A DNA stretch of 64,000 nucleotides from Clostridium_AM sp963780135 (lineage in GTDB: Bacteria > Bacillota > Clostridia > Clostridiales > Clostridiaceae), in NCBI GenBank assembly GCA_963780135.1, contig CAWAAR010000003.1, positions 2,666,001-2,730,000 of the forward strand, in the 5' to 3' direction. The position numbers were made by a program, and so were the translations under genes. How positions within the stretch are numbered: position 1 is the stretch's first letter; each line of letters opens with the position of its first letter. The notes beneath the pieces are model-generated. The model saw only the letters and a program-made list of their open reading frames with translations. It made no database searches and was not told where the DNA came from. Positions 33,958 through 44,387 of this stretch are shown here, one piece after another.

Positions 33958-34878
33958 TTATAAAGTATAGTTAGCCACAAATTCTTTAAATGAATTTAAA
34001 TTTCTTATTTTTCCCAATTCTTCATCTTCAAAAACATATTTTAAAAACTCTGGATATAATTTCAAAGCTATAATTATATCTTCACAGGCCTTATTTTCTT
34101 CATTAATCAAAGCATAAAAACAACTTCTGTTATAATATAAAAAATATGCTTCACTGCAATTATTAATTCCACTTGATAAAACTTCTATACCCTTTTTTGT
34201 ATCTTTATATTTATAAATTACTGCTAGATTTAAATAGCTGTATTCATAATTCTTATCTTTTTCAATTGCTCTCTCGTAGAAATTAATGGATTTTTCTATC
34301 ATATTAAACTTATAATAAATTACCCCCATATTAAACAAAGCTAAATCATTGTTTGGGCTTATTTTTAAGGCTTTTGAAAACTTCTTATATGCAAGATCGT
34401 TTTGATTTCGTTCCTCATAAATGCATCCTAAATTTAAATTTGCCCAAAAATCCATAGGATTCAAACTTAACAGTTTTTCATAAGTTTCTATGGCTAAATC
34501 TTTTTTTCCAGATACGTCATAAACATTTCCTAAGAAAAAGTAAGCCTTATGATAATTTGGATTTATATAAATAGCTTTATCATATAATCTTATAGCTTCT
34601 TCATAATTTTCTTCCTCATCATATATTGTAGCTAAACCATAGTAAGCTCTTTCTTCATAGTCATCTATACTTAAAGCTTCTTTATAATACTCCTTAGCTT
34701 TCTCGGCTTTTCCAAAAGAGTCATATATTAAAGCTAAATTAATTATGGTATCCACATCTTTACCACTTGAAAGTTCATAAACTCTATTATATAAATCTAA
34801 TGCTTTAATCAATTTGTTTTCTTCAAAAGCTTTCTCTGCTTTTTCTAAATATTTATTAATTTTTATATTATCTTTCAT
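33958..34878 (-). CDS. Tetratricopeptide-repeat protein
   Basis: The 306-residue cytoplasmic protein is a chain of about seven to eight TPR units of 34 residues, with repeated patterns such as YYGLATIYDEEENYEEAIRL and AYFFLGNVYDVSGKKDLAIE. TPR arrays mediate protein-protein contacts. No other domain is attached and no signal peptide is visible. It is a single gene converging with prs. The partner is unknown. Confidence 0.88.
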   Translation of the reverse strand: MKDNIKINKYLEKAEKAFEENKLIKALDLYNRVYELSSGKDVDTIINLALIYDSFGKAEKAKEYYKEALSIDDYEERAYYGLATIYDEEENYEEAIRLYDKAIYINPNYHKAYFFLGNVYDVSGKKDLAIETYEKLLSLNPMDFWANLNLGCIYEERNQNDLAYKKFSKALKISPNNDLALFNMGVIYYKFNMIEKSINFYERAIEKDKNYEYSYLNLAVIYKYKDTKKGIEVLSSGINNCSEAYFLYYNRSCFYALINEENKACEDIIIALKLYPEFLKYVFEDEELGKIRNLNSFKEFVANYTL

Positions 34879-35148
34879 AAATACTCTCTTTCTATTAAAT
34901 TATTTTACTTAACAAGTATTCTTAATCAAATCCAGTTCCTTAATTATAACATTTTTATCATCTGATGTTAACTTAGGATCAATTGTATCCATTTTTATGT
35001 GTTATTCGCTTCCACCATTGAAGCCATGTATAGTAACATAACAAAAATGTAATGTTAATGATATATAGTTCAATTGCTGATATAAATAGAATCGTATAAA
35101 ATAAGTTACATGAGATGAAGTTAACATACACAAAAGGGAGATTTATAA
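34879..35148. other. Spacer between TPR gene and bceA
   Basis: AT-rich intergenic DNA. A 27-codon minus-strand frame near 34989-34906 (MDTIDPKLTSDDKN...) lacks a ribosome binding site and looks like debris. Confidence 0.35.
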
Positions 35149-35916
35149 ATGAAAAATATATTAAGTGTAGAAAAAATTGAAAAGTATTATGGTAGCAAAG
35201 ATAATGTTACAAAGGCTATAGATAATATCAGCTTTAAGGTAGATGAGGGAGAGTTCGTTGGAATAATGGGACCCTCAGGAAGTGGTAAAACTACATTACT
35301 TAACTGTATATCAACTATTGATAATGTTACTACGGGAAAGATAATAATAAATGATAGTGATATTACAAGATTAAAGTCAAAATCATTAGATAAGTTTAGA
35401 CAAAATGAGCTAGGTTTTATATTTCAAGACTTTAACTTATTAGACACACTTACAGCTTATGAGAATATTGCTTTAGCATTAACAATAAAAGGGGAGAAGA
35501 GTTCAGAAATAGATGAAAAAATAAAAGCAGTGGCAGAGTATTTGGAAATAGGACAAGTATTAAATAAATATCCTTATCAGATGTCAGGAGGACAAAAGCA
35601 AAGAGTTGCTTCAGCAAGAGCAATAGTAACTAATCCATTACTAGTACTTGCAGATGAGCCAACAGGAGCATTAGATTCGAAGTCTGCTAGGTTATTACTG
35701 GAAAGGTTTGAAGAGTTAAACAAGAATTTAAAAACCACAATACTTATGGTTACTCACGATTCTTTTACAGCAAGCTATGCTCATAGAATACTGTTTATTA
35801 AAGATGGAAGAATCTTTAACGAGCTTATAAGAGGCAGCGATACTAGAAAAGAATTCTTTAATAAAATTATAGAAGTTATAACTCTACTTGGAGGTGATGA
35901 CAACAATGTATTCTAA
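35149..35916 (+). CDS. ABC transporter ATPase, BceA-type
   Basis: This 255-residue ATPase belongs to the MacB/BceA group that works with FtsX-like permeases in antimicrobial-peptide sensing and detoxification. Walker A is GPSGSGKTT (about residues 42-50), the Q-loop IFQDFNLLDTLTAYENIALAL is characteristic of the group, the signature is MSGGQKQRVASARA and Walker B LLVLADEPTGALDSKS. AAAAGGGAG precedes the ATG. It overlaps the broken permease gene. The dedicated two-component genes are at 44546-46233. Confidence 0.92.
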   Translation: MKNILSVEKIEKYYGSKDNVTKAIDNISFKVDEGEFVGIMGPSGSGKTTLLNCISTIDNVTTGKIIINDSDITRLKSKSLDKFRQNELGFIFQDFNLLDTLTAYENIALALTIKGEKSSEIDEKIKAVAEYLEIGQVLNKYPYQMSGGQKQRVASARAIVTNPLLVLADEPTGALDSKSARLLLERFEELNKNLKTTILMVTHDSFTASYAHRILFIKDGRIFNELIRGSDTRKEFFNKIIEVITLLGGDDNNVF

Positions 35917-37891
35917 GATAGCTGTAAACAATATTAAGAAGAGTTATAAGGACTACACTATATATTTTTTAACACTGATACTAGCAGTTTGTATATTTTA
36001 CAGTTTTAATTCTATAGATTCACAAAAGGCACTTATTGATGTAAAATCCTCAAATGCACAGTACATATCAAGATTAATTGAAATGATGTCTGGTGTATCA
36101 GTATTTGTATCAATGATATTAGGCAGTTTAATATTATATGCAAATAATTTTCTAATAAAGAAACGTAAAAAAGAACTAGGAATATATATGACTTTAGGTA
36201 TGGGAAAAAGAAAAGTATCTAGAATCTTAGTAACAGAGACTTCTATAGTTGGAGTCATATCTTTAATTGGAGGGCTTATAGTAGGAATGGCAGCATCTCA
36301 GATTTTATCTGTTTTTACATTAAAGTTATTTGAGATTTCAGTAAATGAGTATAGATTTGCACTTTCAACAAGTGCTGTAGTTAAGACTATATTGTATTTT
36401 GGAATAATGTTTTTAGTGGTTATGATATTTAATATATTTGTTATCTCTAAATATAAAATAATTGATTTATTAACAGCAGGTAGAAAAAATGAAAATATAA
36501 AATTTAAAAATTCATTTATATATTTATTAGCATTTATTTTATGTGTGGTATTACTTGGATTCACATATACTTCTCTACTAAAGATAGGTTTAGACACAAG
36601 GAATACTATGTTTAAGCCATTAATAGTTCTTTTGATAGTAGGTACAGTATTATTTTTCTTTAGTTTATCTGGATTTATATTATATATAGTAAATAAAAAC
36701 AAAAATTATATTTAAAAGGATTAAATATATTTGTAGTAAAACAAATAAACAGTAAAGTTAATACAAATTTTATATCAATGTCAGTAATATGTTTAATGTT
36801 ATTTATTACAATAATTGTATTATCTACAGGAATAAGCCTTAAGAAAAGTTTTGAGGTAGGAGTTGAAAAAGGAAGCGCCTTTTGATGCTAGTATAACAGT
36901 AAATCAGCATAGTGGGAATTTAGAAGATGTATTAAAAAAGATTGGCTTTAAAATAAATAAAAATGAAAAATATGGAGTTTACAATGAATATCTTTCAGAT
37001 GTAAAAGTAGGTGATTTATTATCCACTACAAATGAAGATAACAAGGATAACAAAGTATTCTTTATCAAAATATCTGATTATAATAAAATGTTAAAGTTAA
37101 GAGGTAAAAAAGAGATAAATCTAAGCCAAAATGAGGTTTTACTTATGTCTAACTATAATGAGATGGTTAAGTTAGCTCATGAAAAGCTTAAAAGTAGCAA
37201 AAAGGTTAATATTAAAGGAAAAGAGTATTTTGTGAAAAATGACAAAATAATAGATGAAAATCTTGCAGACTATACTATGCAGGATAATTATTTAAATATA
37301 GTTATAAATGATGAATTTTTACCTGATTCTAATAGAATTAATAGGTCTATACTTAATGTGATGTATTCAGATAAAAATAGAGAAGAAAATAATAAAAAAT
37401 ATAGTGAAATACATGAGAACTTGTTAAAGCATAAGTATAAAGATTTAAGTATTTCAAATATGGATGCTTATTCAAAGGATGGTATGTATTCCAGAAGCAA
37501 AGGTGGAACAACAGCAGTATTATTTATTGGAATATATTTAGGAATAATATTTTTAATAACTAGCATGGCAGTGCTTGCTCTTCAACAATTGTCAGAAGCC
37601 AGTGATAGTATAGAAAGATATAAAGCTTTAAAGAGAATTGGTGCAAACAAAAAAATGATAGATAAGACAATATTTATCCAAACATTGATATATTTCAGCC
37701 TTCCAGTACTGCTTGCATTAATCCATTCAATTATTGGTGTTACAGTAGTTAATGATGAGCTAAGTAAGTTTAACCAAACAGATATTAGGTTTTCAGCGTT
37801 AATAACGACTTTATTATTTATTGTAGTATATTCAGGATATTTCTGTACAACATATACAGGATATAAAAATATAGTTAAAAATAATATTTAA
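35906..37891 (+). pseudogene. BceB-type permease gene with two one-base lesions
   Basis: The gene encodes an FtsX-like ten-helix permease partner of the upstream ATPase, but in the given sequence it falls into three frames. Frame one (from ATG 35906 behind GGAGGTGATG) stops at 36715; the intermediate segment 36712-36862 continues in another frame as LKGLNIFVVKQINSKVN and FISMSVICLMLFITIIVLST; the final part (36863-37891) returns to the first frame. One base is missing in the TTTAAAA run at 36711-36717 and one A is extra in the run at 36866-36870. The downstream part contains the large extracellular domain and last helices. Correcting both gives one coherent protein of about 660 residues, so it may be intact in the organism. 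Confidence 0.85.
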
Positions 37892-37945
37892 GCAAGGTAT
37901 ATGAAAGGATAAGATAAATATGAAGATTTCAGTTAAAATTTAAAT

Positions 37946-38782
37946 ATGACATATAAAACTGGTAAAAAAGCATTACAGGATGTTTCATTAGAAATAGAAA
38001 GTCCAAGCCTTATTGGACTTCTAGGACCTAATGGAGCAGGAAAGTCAACACTTATGAAACTCCTTGTAGCAGGACTGATACCAGCTAGTGGAGAAATTAT
38101 TATAGATGGTGAGCAACTGCTTAAAAATGAAAAAAAGCTAAAAGCAAGTTTAGGATATCTGCCCCAATCCTTTGGACTCTATGATGAACTTACTGTGTGG
38201 CAGTTTTTAGATTATATGGCAGCATTAAAAGGAATCAAGAATAGTAGGAAGGTTATAAAAGATGTTATTGAGAGGACAAACTTAACAGATAAACGGAAAG
38301 CACGTATTTCAACTTTATCTGGCGGCCAAAGGCAGCGTGTGGGAATTGCCCAAGCTCTTATGGGGAATCCTGAATTACTGATTTTTGATGAGCCAACGGT
38401 TGGACTTGACCCTGAGGAACGTATTAATTTCCGTAACTTGTTTTTTAAAACTGCACAGGATAAGATTGTATTATTATCTACTCATATAATTGAAGATGTA
38501 GAATCAGTATGTGATAAACTGATTGTTATTAATCATGGACAAATTTTGTTTACAGGAACACCAGAGCAATTGATAAAATTAGCGCACAATCATGTTGGAG
38601 TGTTTGAAGAAAAAACAGGAGGAGCCAGATTACAAGAGCATAAGATAACATCAAGAGTTAATACAGCTCAGGGTATTACCTGCCGTATTGTAGCGGAAAC
38701 ACTTCCAACCTTTGCACAAGTTGTAGAACCTACTCTTGAGGATGCATATATGTATCTTATTATGGATAAAGAGGTGAAATAG
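37946..38782 (+). CDS. ABC transporter ATPase with broken N-terminus
   Basis: This ATPase has Walker A GPNGAGKST, the Q-loop PQSFGLYDELTVWQFLDYM, signature LSGGQRQRVGIAQAL and Walker B LLIFDEPTVGLDPEE. Its first natural codons seem shifted: an ATG at 37920 with a good AAAGGATAAG site begins MKISVKI and stops after 7 codons, while adding one A in the run at 37935-37938 gives MKISVKNLNMTYKTGKKAL and joins the main frame. The listed start 37946 is the next available ATG and keeps all catalytic motifs. It forms a transport operon with the M1-fused permease and the IS-interrupted permease. Confidence 0.8.
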   Translation: MTYKTGKKALQDVSLEIESPSLIGLLGPNGAGKSTLMKLLVAGLIPASGEIIIDGEQLLKNEKKLKASLGYLPQSFGLYDELTVWQFLDYMAALKGIKNSRKVIKDVIERTNLTDKRKARISTLSGGQRQRVGIAQALMGNPELLIFDEPTVGLDPEERINFRNLFFKTAQDKIVLLSTHIIEDVESVCDKLIVINHGQILFTGTPEQLIKLAHNHVGVFEEKTGGARLQEHKITSRVNTAQGITCRIVAETLPTFAQVVEPTLEDAYMYLIMDKEVK

Positions 38783-38784
38783 TT

Positions 38785-41019
38785 ATGAAGTTCTTTTCCT
38801 ATTTAAGGGTGGAATTGAATCGTATCTTCCATTCAAAAATTGTTTATTTAATTATGATGTTGACTATGCTTTGTCCAATGGCTGGATATAAATTATACAA
38901 TGATGGCATGCTTGATGAGACAGTATCTGGCCACTTTATTGGAAATCCATCTATTGCTGGAGCGCTGGGAGAAGGAATTTTATTTGCAATATTAACTCTG
39001 ATGCAGTTCAATAGGGTACATAAATACAAAACTGAAGTATTAATGAATAGTATTGTATCACCCTTGGTATTGAATGTGGTGAGATTACTTACCATAGGAA
39101 TAGCTGCCACTATTACTGTTTCTATTACTTCAGCGATTTATTATCCATATACAGTTATAAAAATGGGTAATATTTTTGATGGATATACCTATATAAATAG
39201 CTTCTTTCTTTTAGTGCTCCCATCTGTTCTGCTATCAATTTTAGCAGCTTCGGCATTTTATCAGATTTTTTATCGAGTAGATCTTAGCATGGTTACATTT
39301 ATTCTATTAGCGCTTCCTAATTTAATTGAACATCTACCTATTGGAAATATTCTGCATTGGATAAAACCTTCAGTCCCAGCGCTCTCAGATTATTTTAGTA
39401 ATACAGAAGTGTTTCGTCTAATGGAGCACAATAGACTATTTTGGTTTTTGATATTTGGTGGATTGTGGCTGATTGGATTGCTCGGCGTACGCTCCTATGG
39501 AAAAGGCTTGTTTGCTTCTATGCTGTATAATTTAAGAAAGGTTTATATTCTCTTACTGGCTGTAGCAATGCTTGGTGGTGGATACTATGCTTTTGTAAAT
39601 CAACCTGATGTTTTTCTGATATCTAAACAAGGAATTATTAAAATGATTAATAGTAATTCTGCAGATAGTGGTGATAAGGTAAATAAAAAACTTCAGGTGC
39701 TAAACAGTGATTTGAAAATTTCATTTGATGGAGGTAAAGGAAGTCTTTCTGCAAAGGCAGTATACTCACTTGAAAATTTGAGCAGTAGCAAGCAGGAATG
39801 TAGGTTTACAATAAATCCAGGGTTTATTATTAATCAAATAATTGTAAATGATAAAAAGGTTACATTTAAAAGATTAGACGACCTAAGATCTAATATTATA
39901 TTTAATGTGCCTGAAGAAAAAAATATTAAGATTACTATAGAATATGAGGGGAAACCTAAAATTCTATATTTCACAAGCGATCTTATTCTAACAACTAATA
40001 TCAGTGACAAATATATAGATCTGGACAGAAACGAACTTATGCCTAATATCAGAACAGCAACTAGCAAAGATAAATCTGAACTTAAATGCCAGCTTACCAT
40101 GCCTTCGGGGATTGTGCCAATAGTGAATCCATCACAAAAAGATGAGGAGGGTACAGAAGTAGCAAACTTAACTGGTGATACCATCAAGTTACTTTCAGAA
40201 GATGGGAATAAGAAAACGTGGCTTGTTAATCTTAAGGGTACTAGTTTCTCCTTAATGGCTGGTGATTATGTTATGAAGCAACTGGGAAGTGAAGAAATGC
40301 CCATAAAGTTTTACTACAGCAGTAAACATGAGGCTGCTATGAAAGATATGAGGGCCGAAAAAGTGATGAAGGACACCATTAATTATTGTGCTAGTCATTA
40401 TGGAAAGTTAAATAATGTTGCTCAAAATAGTCCATTAAAAATAGTAGAAAAAACAGCTTTATTCCCGGGAGGCTTAGCATTTTCTAATTACAGTACTATG
40501 GGAGAATTCTGTTTTAATGATGAAAGTCTAAATAATAAACTAGAAGGAGCATCCGCTGCTGAAACTTTGGCACATGAACTTGCTCATCAGTGGTGGGGAG
40601 TGCAAACTATAGGTTCAGGTGGAAATAATCCAAATTGGTCAGCGGAAGGTCTTGCTGTGTATACAACTTATAGGATTGCTAAGAAAACCTATGGGCAAGA
40701 ATATGCCAAAAAAAATTATGTAGATATGTGGAAGTCTCGTGTTAAAGAAAACAATAATAATTTTTATACTAGACATCCAGAATATTTAAAAATATTGCCT
40801 CAAAAATATGTTAGAGATATTAATGGTGAAGATAGAACTTTGAGACTATATTCAAAACTACCTCTTCAAATTTTGAAAGCTTCAAAGCTAGTTGGCGGTG
40901 AAGATAAAATGGATAAAATTTTAGCTAAACTATATGAAAATAAATCAAAAACAAAAATCACATGGCAGGATTTTCTAGATGCTTGTGGACTAAAAGGGGA
41001 GGAATTAAACCTTGAATAG
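38785..41019 (+). CDS. ABC-2 permease fused to M1-family metallopeptidase
   Basis: This 744-residue protein joins two units. Residues 1-275 hold about six membrane helices similar to ABC-2 type permeases. The remaining part contains a zinc aminopeptidase domain of the M1 family with ETLAHELAHQWWG (HEXXH, about residues 590-602) and the third ligand in NWSAEGLAVYTTYR, 18-19 residues on. The region between is beta-rich as in the N-terminal domain of M1 enzymes. It starts 2 nt after the ATPase gene with GAGGTGAAATAG upstream. The enzyme probably acts at the outer face of the membrane on peptides; a role in bacteriocin or peptide resistance is inferred from the Bce neighbourhood. Confidence 0.85.
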   Translation: MKFFSYLRVELNRIFHSKIVYLIMMLTMLCPMAGYKLYNDGMLDETVSGHFIGNPSIAGALGEGILFAILTLMQFNRVHKYKTEVLMNSIVSPLVLNVVRLLTIGIAATITVSITSAIYYPYTVIKMGNIFDGYTYINSFFLLVLPSVLLSILAASAFYQIFYRVDLSMVTFILLALPNLIEHLPIGNILHWIKPSVPALSDYFSNTEVFRLMEHNRLFWFLIFGGLWLIGLLGVRSYGKGLFASMLYNLRKVYILLLAVAMLGGGYYAFVNQPDVFLISKQGIIKMINSNSADSGDKVNKKLQVLNSDLKISFDGGKGSLSAKAVYSLENLSSSKQECRFTINPGFIINQIIVNDKKVTFKRLDDLRSNIIFNVPEEKNIKITIEYEGKPKILYFTSDLILTTNISDKYIDLDRNELMPNIRTATSKDKSELKCQLTMPSGIVPIVNPSQKDEEGTEVANLTGDTIKLLSEDGNKKTWLVNLKGTSFSLMAGDYVMKQLGSEEMPIKFYYSSKHEAAMKDMRAEKVMKDTINYCASHYGKLNNVAQNSPLKIVEKTALFPGGLAFSNYSTMGEFCFNDESLNNKLEGASAAETLAHELAHQWWGVQTIGSGGNNPNWSAEGLAVYTTYRIAKKTYGQEYAKKNYVDMWKSRVKENNNNFYTRHPEYLKILPQKYVRDINGEDRTLRLYSKLPLQILKASKLVGGEDKMDKILAKLYENKSKTKITWQDFLDACGLKGEELNLE

Positions 41020-41276
41020 AATATTTAAATATGAACTTAAAAGGCTGGTTATAAATAAATTTTTTTTAGGGCTCATGATTATTTCTGGTTTATACAGCCA
41101 TGAGATTATGTGTGGGGATATAATTCTTGGAATTTCAAATACTGCCCCATTCTCTGGCTGGAGCTATGGAACATACCTTGCTAAAATGTTGCCAATATTA
41201 CTTGTTACATTACTATTTTTTATATCTTTTCTTTATTCAAAACAAGAAAAGAGTGTACAAGTATTAACTAAGTCAA

Positions 41277-41303
41277 CCCCTATTGATCTATTTAAGTTTC
41301 GGA
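41277..41303 (+). repeat. 27-bp target-site duplication, left copy
   Basis: CCCCTATTGATCTATTTAAG plus TTTCGGA is repeated exactly at 43087-43113, directly flanking the inverted ends of the insertion element. Confidence 0.92.
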
Positions 41304-41431
41304 TGTGATTGATTTATGATAATGTCTTAGTATACCACATTTGATTATGTCCCAAAATAATCAAATTATAGTATAATAAAACCTCATGACTAAGAAATGA
41401 GGTGGACATAATTAGAAAGGTAGATTTAACA

Positions 41432-42802
41432 ATGGAAGAAAATTATAAGTATATAACTATAAAGAAATTGGTAGAAACAAATGGCAATAAAAAGAGAGCT
41501 GCTCTTAATCTTAATTGCTCGGTTAGGCATATTAATCGAATGATCAAAGGTTATCAACAGCATGGAAAAAATTACTTTGTACATGGTAATCATGGAAGAA
41601 AACCAATCCACACTCTTAATGACAAAACAAAGCAGTTAATCCTTGATTTATATCGTACAAAATATCAGGATGCCAACATCACTCATTTTTCTGAACTAAT
41701 AGAAAAGTATGAGCATATTAATGTATCTACAAGCACTATCCGTTCTATCCTTATGCAGGAATTCATCCTGTCTCCTAAGGATAAATGTGCTACAAAGAAA
41801 AAAGTTAATACATACTTAAAAGAGCTACAAAAATCAGTAAAATCCAAAAAAGAGGTAGATAAAATTCAAAATGCAATTGTTGCTATTGAAGATGCACATC
41901 CAAGACGTCCTAGATGTGCGTATACAGGTGAGATTCTACAAATGGATGCTTCTCTACATTTATGGTTTGGTCAAGAGAAAAGCCAACTACATATTGCGGT
42001 AGATGATGCCACTGGTGCTATTATGGGTGCTTATTTCGATTCACAGGAAACCTTAAACGGATACTATCATGTACTACATGAAGTACTTACAAGATATGGA
42101 ATACCTTATATGCTTTTTACTGATAGACGTACTGTTTTTGAATATAAAAAGAAAAGCTCCCCTTCTGTGGAAGAGGATACTTTTACACAATTTAGCTATG
42201 CTTGCAAACAACTAGGCATTGAAATTAAAACTAGTAGTGTGCCGCAATCCAAGGGCCGCGTAGAAAGAATGTTCCAAACTCTACAATCACGCCTTCCTCT
42301 GGAAATGCGGTTAGCAGGCGTAGCTACACTTGAGCAAGCTAACGAATTCTTAAACTCCTACATAAAAGAATTCAATGCTCAATTTGCTTTACCTGTTGAT
42401 AGTATCAAATCTGTGTTCGAAATGCAACCAGATATTGAAAAAATCAACTTAACACTTGCTGTATTGACTAGTAGGAAAGTTGACAACGGCAGTTGTATTA
42501 AATTCAATAATAATTATTGTATTCCTATAGATTGTAATGGTTCTCCTGTATATTATCGAAAAGGAACTTCAGGAATGGTGATAAAAGCATTTGATAGCCA
42601 ACTATTCTTCTGTGTGAATGAAAAGGTATATGCTCTGGATGCATTACCACAACATAAACCTACTTCAAAATACTTTGATCTTGCTGTTCCAAAAGAAAAA
42701 CCAAGGAAGCACTATATTCCGCCAATGAGTCATCCTTTGAAACAATCTTCTTTTGAATGTTATCTAAAAAAGCAGGCACACAGAAATGAAAATATAGCTT
42801 AA
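41432..42802 (+). CDS. IS1202-type DDE transposase
   Basis: This transposase of about 456 residues has an N-terminal helix-turn-helix (KRAALNLNCSVRHINRMIKG), a second helical segment, and a DDE integrase core starting at EILQMDASLHLWFG with Asp, then the second Asp in LFTDRRTVF and the Glu in SVPQSKGRVERMFQ. All catalytic residues are visible and the frame is intact. ATG 41432 follows AGAAAGG at 11 nt; an in-frame GTG at 41402 is also possible. The host is a permease gene. Confidence 0.88.
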   Translation: MEENYKYITIKKLVETNGNKKRAALNLNCSVRHINRMIKGYQQHGKNYFVHGNHGRKPIHTLNDKTKQLILDLYRTKYQDANITHFSELIEKYEHINVSTSTIRSILMQEFILSPKDKCATKKKVNTYLKELQKSVKSKKEVDKIQNAIVAIEDAHPRRPRCAYTGEILQMDASLHLWFGQEKSQLHIAVDDATGAIMGAYFDSQETLNGYYHVLHEVLTRYGIPYMLFTDRRTVFEYKKKSSPSVEEDTFTQFSYACKQLGIEIKTSSVPQSKGRVERMFQTLQSRLPLEMRLAGVATLEQANEFLNSYIKEFNAQFALPVDSIKSVFEMQPDIEKINLTLAVLTSRKVDNGSCIKFNNNYCIPIDCNGSPVYYRKGTSGMVIKAFDSQLFFCVNEKVYALDALPQHKPTSKYFDLAVPKEKPRKHYIPPMSHPLKQSSFECYLKKQAHRNENIA

Positions 42803-43023
42803 AAATACATATATTCTGTTTTTGAAATAATCATTTTCAAAGGCTTATTAATTATACACAAATTTAGCTAAAATATAATGTAATATTATTTTGTAATAAA
42901 ATTCATCTGAAACTAGGGTGCTCTCGCACTTGTTTTTGAAATAACTAAAAAGTTTATCAATATAATTAATCCATATACTGGAACACTTAATGCTACCGCA
43001 TAATATATTAGACAATAATTTAA

Positions 43024-43044
43024 AGCACCAGCAAAACTGGTGCT
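43024..43044 (+). terminator. Hairpin near the right end of the IS1202-type element
   Basis: AGCACCAG / CTGGTGCT with CAAAA loop lies 43 bp before the right terminus; the rest of 42803-43086 is non-coding. Confidence 0.65.
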
Positions 43045-43086
43045 AATGTTTTAAATATTTTAGGACATTTTCAAAAATGGTTGACA

Positions 43087-43113
43087 CCCCTATTGATCTA
43101 TTTAAGTTTCGGA
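43087..43113 (+). repeat. 27-bp target-site duplication, right copy
   Basis: Exact copy of 41277-41303; the interrupted permease frame resumes right after it. Confidence 0.92.
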
Positions 43114-43608
43114 TGCTCTGTTATATAACCATTATTGTAGGATTTCTTTTAGTTTCTGCAGTGCCTATCGTATACAGCTTGTGCTTCTATACTATAAACT
43201 TTCATTTTACTAGTTTTGGAACTCTTGGAGGGCGGTATCATCAAGGAATAATATTTGTGCTTATGGCAGTGGTAATATTATTAAGTTTCCTTCCACTGCC
43301 GTATGCAGTTGATTTATTTGGAGAAAACTTGTTTGTAAAATATTCAGAATCTCTTCATGCAGTTGAACCAGCTTTCACTATACCTGCAAGTGTAATATTT
43401 GGGAAAATTGTATATGGACTAATTGGACTTGGAATGTTGCTGATGTCTGGTATTCAAAAAGATTAATGATAATAATCTTATTATATAAAAAAATAAGATA
43501 ATAATGTAAAGATTTAACTAAATTAGACGAAAATGAAATGGTAATAATTTGACCAAATTCTAATTTAATTAATTATTGTATTAAAATACATGACGGAGGA
43601 TTGTTTTT

Positions 43609-44313
43609 ATGAAAAGAAAGTCATTAAGTAAATTTTTAAGCATTGCATTAGGGGTGGGAATTGTAATATCAAGTAATATTTCAGCTTCTGCACAAACTAT
43701 TCAAGCAACATCAACAGTGGACACTCAACAGATGATACAAAATACATATGGATCATTTAAATATACAAATGGTTATGCGGCAATAGCAAAAGGACCTGTA
43801 TTAACTAAAGGTGCTAGTGGGGAAATTAATATATCAATAAGTGTATCTGGAACTACATCTGAAAAAGATTTAAAAGACTTTATAAAAAATAATAAAGCTC
43901 TTTTTACAACGGAACAATATTCAAAAATAGTTGCACTTCCAGCTTATACAAAAGAAGGTCATGGAGCAGAACTTTTAACTCAATTAGTAAGTATAGTTTT
44001 TGATGTTGAGGCCTATAACAATGTTAATGAAAAAAATGTAAGTGTGTTAAACAGTCAACAAAATCGACTATTGTCAGGTCTTCATAATTTGAAAGCTTCA
44101 GATTGTATATTAAAAGGCACAAGAACAGCTGTAGGAAATAGCTATATACCTACTCAAGCATATTGTTTCTTGCAATTATCAAAGTTGAACTTTGGAGATG
44201 GCAAAACTTTAAAAGTAGTAAACACAAGTAGTTTAATAGGCGATAGTAATGGTAGAACAAATTATGTATATGGTTCAGTAAATGATAGTAACTTACAGTT
44301 AGTACAAAAATAA
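43609..44313 (+). CDS. Secreted protein of unknown function
   Basis: The 234-residue product has an N-terminal signal peptide (basic start, hydrophobic core, cleavage near SASAQT). The mature part has no recognised domain: an N-terminal region with beta-rich pattern YGSFKYTNGYAAIAKG, a helix-rich segment and two Cys (SDCILKG, QAYCFLQ) that could pair. AAACAT and ACGGAGGA form a fair ribosome binding site. It sits between the transporter genes and the Bce-type regulator pair and may be related to their signal, but no evidence is seen. Confidence 0.7.
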   Translation: MKRKSLSKFLSIALGVGIVISSNISASAQTIQATSTVDTQQMIQNTYGSFKYTNGYAAIAKGPVLTKGASGEINISISVSGTTSEKDLKDFIKNNKALFTTEQYSKIVALPAYTKEGHGAELLTQLVSIVFDVEAYNNVNEKNVSVLNSQQNRLLSGLHNLKASDCILKGTRTAVGNSYIPTQAYCFLQLSKLNFGDGKTLKVVNTSSLIGDSNGRTNYVYGSVNDSNLQLVQK

Positions 44314-44344
44314 TATTCAATATTTAAAAGATATAGGCTATTAG

Positions 44345-44387
44345 GAGTCAGTTAGAAGGTTAAAAAACTATTCTAATTGGCTCTTTT
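44345..44387 (+). terminator. Terminator after the secreted-protein gene
   Basis: GAGTCAGTTAGAA pairs with TTCTAATTGGCTC around a 13-nt loop and is followed by TTTT. Confidence 0.75.

Larger units (their letters stand above)
41304..43086 (+). mobile_element. IS1202-family insertion sequence (1783 bp)
   Basis: The element has imperfect terminal inverted repeats: left TGTGATTGATTTATGATAATG (41304-41324) and right, read inward, TGTCAACCATTTTTGAAAATG, together matching at about 22 of 31 positions. It encodes one transposase and is flanked by a 27-bp direct repeat. Long, tens-of-bases target duplications are characteristic of the IS1202 group and the length fits. A hairpin at 43024-43044 (AGCACCAG/CTGGTGCT) ends the transposase transcript. 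Confidence 0.88.
41012..43466 (+). pseudogene. ABC permease gene interrupted by the IS1202-type element
   Basis: The gene starts at TTG 41012, which has GGGGAGGAAT upstream and overlaps the previous gene by 8 nt. Its first part (41012-41303) encodes MNRIFKYELKRLV and three hydrophobic segments. After the insertion it resumes at 43114 with MLCYITIIVGFLLVSA and ends GMLLMSGIQKD. Removing the element and one 27-bp duplicate gives a continuous frame of about 214 residues, a small ABC-2 permease partner for the ATPase and M1-fusion. An ATG at 43079 within the insertion's end could express a C-terminal piece. Confidence 0.88.
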
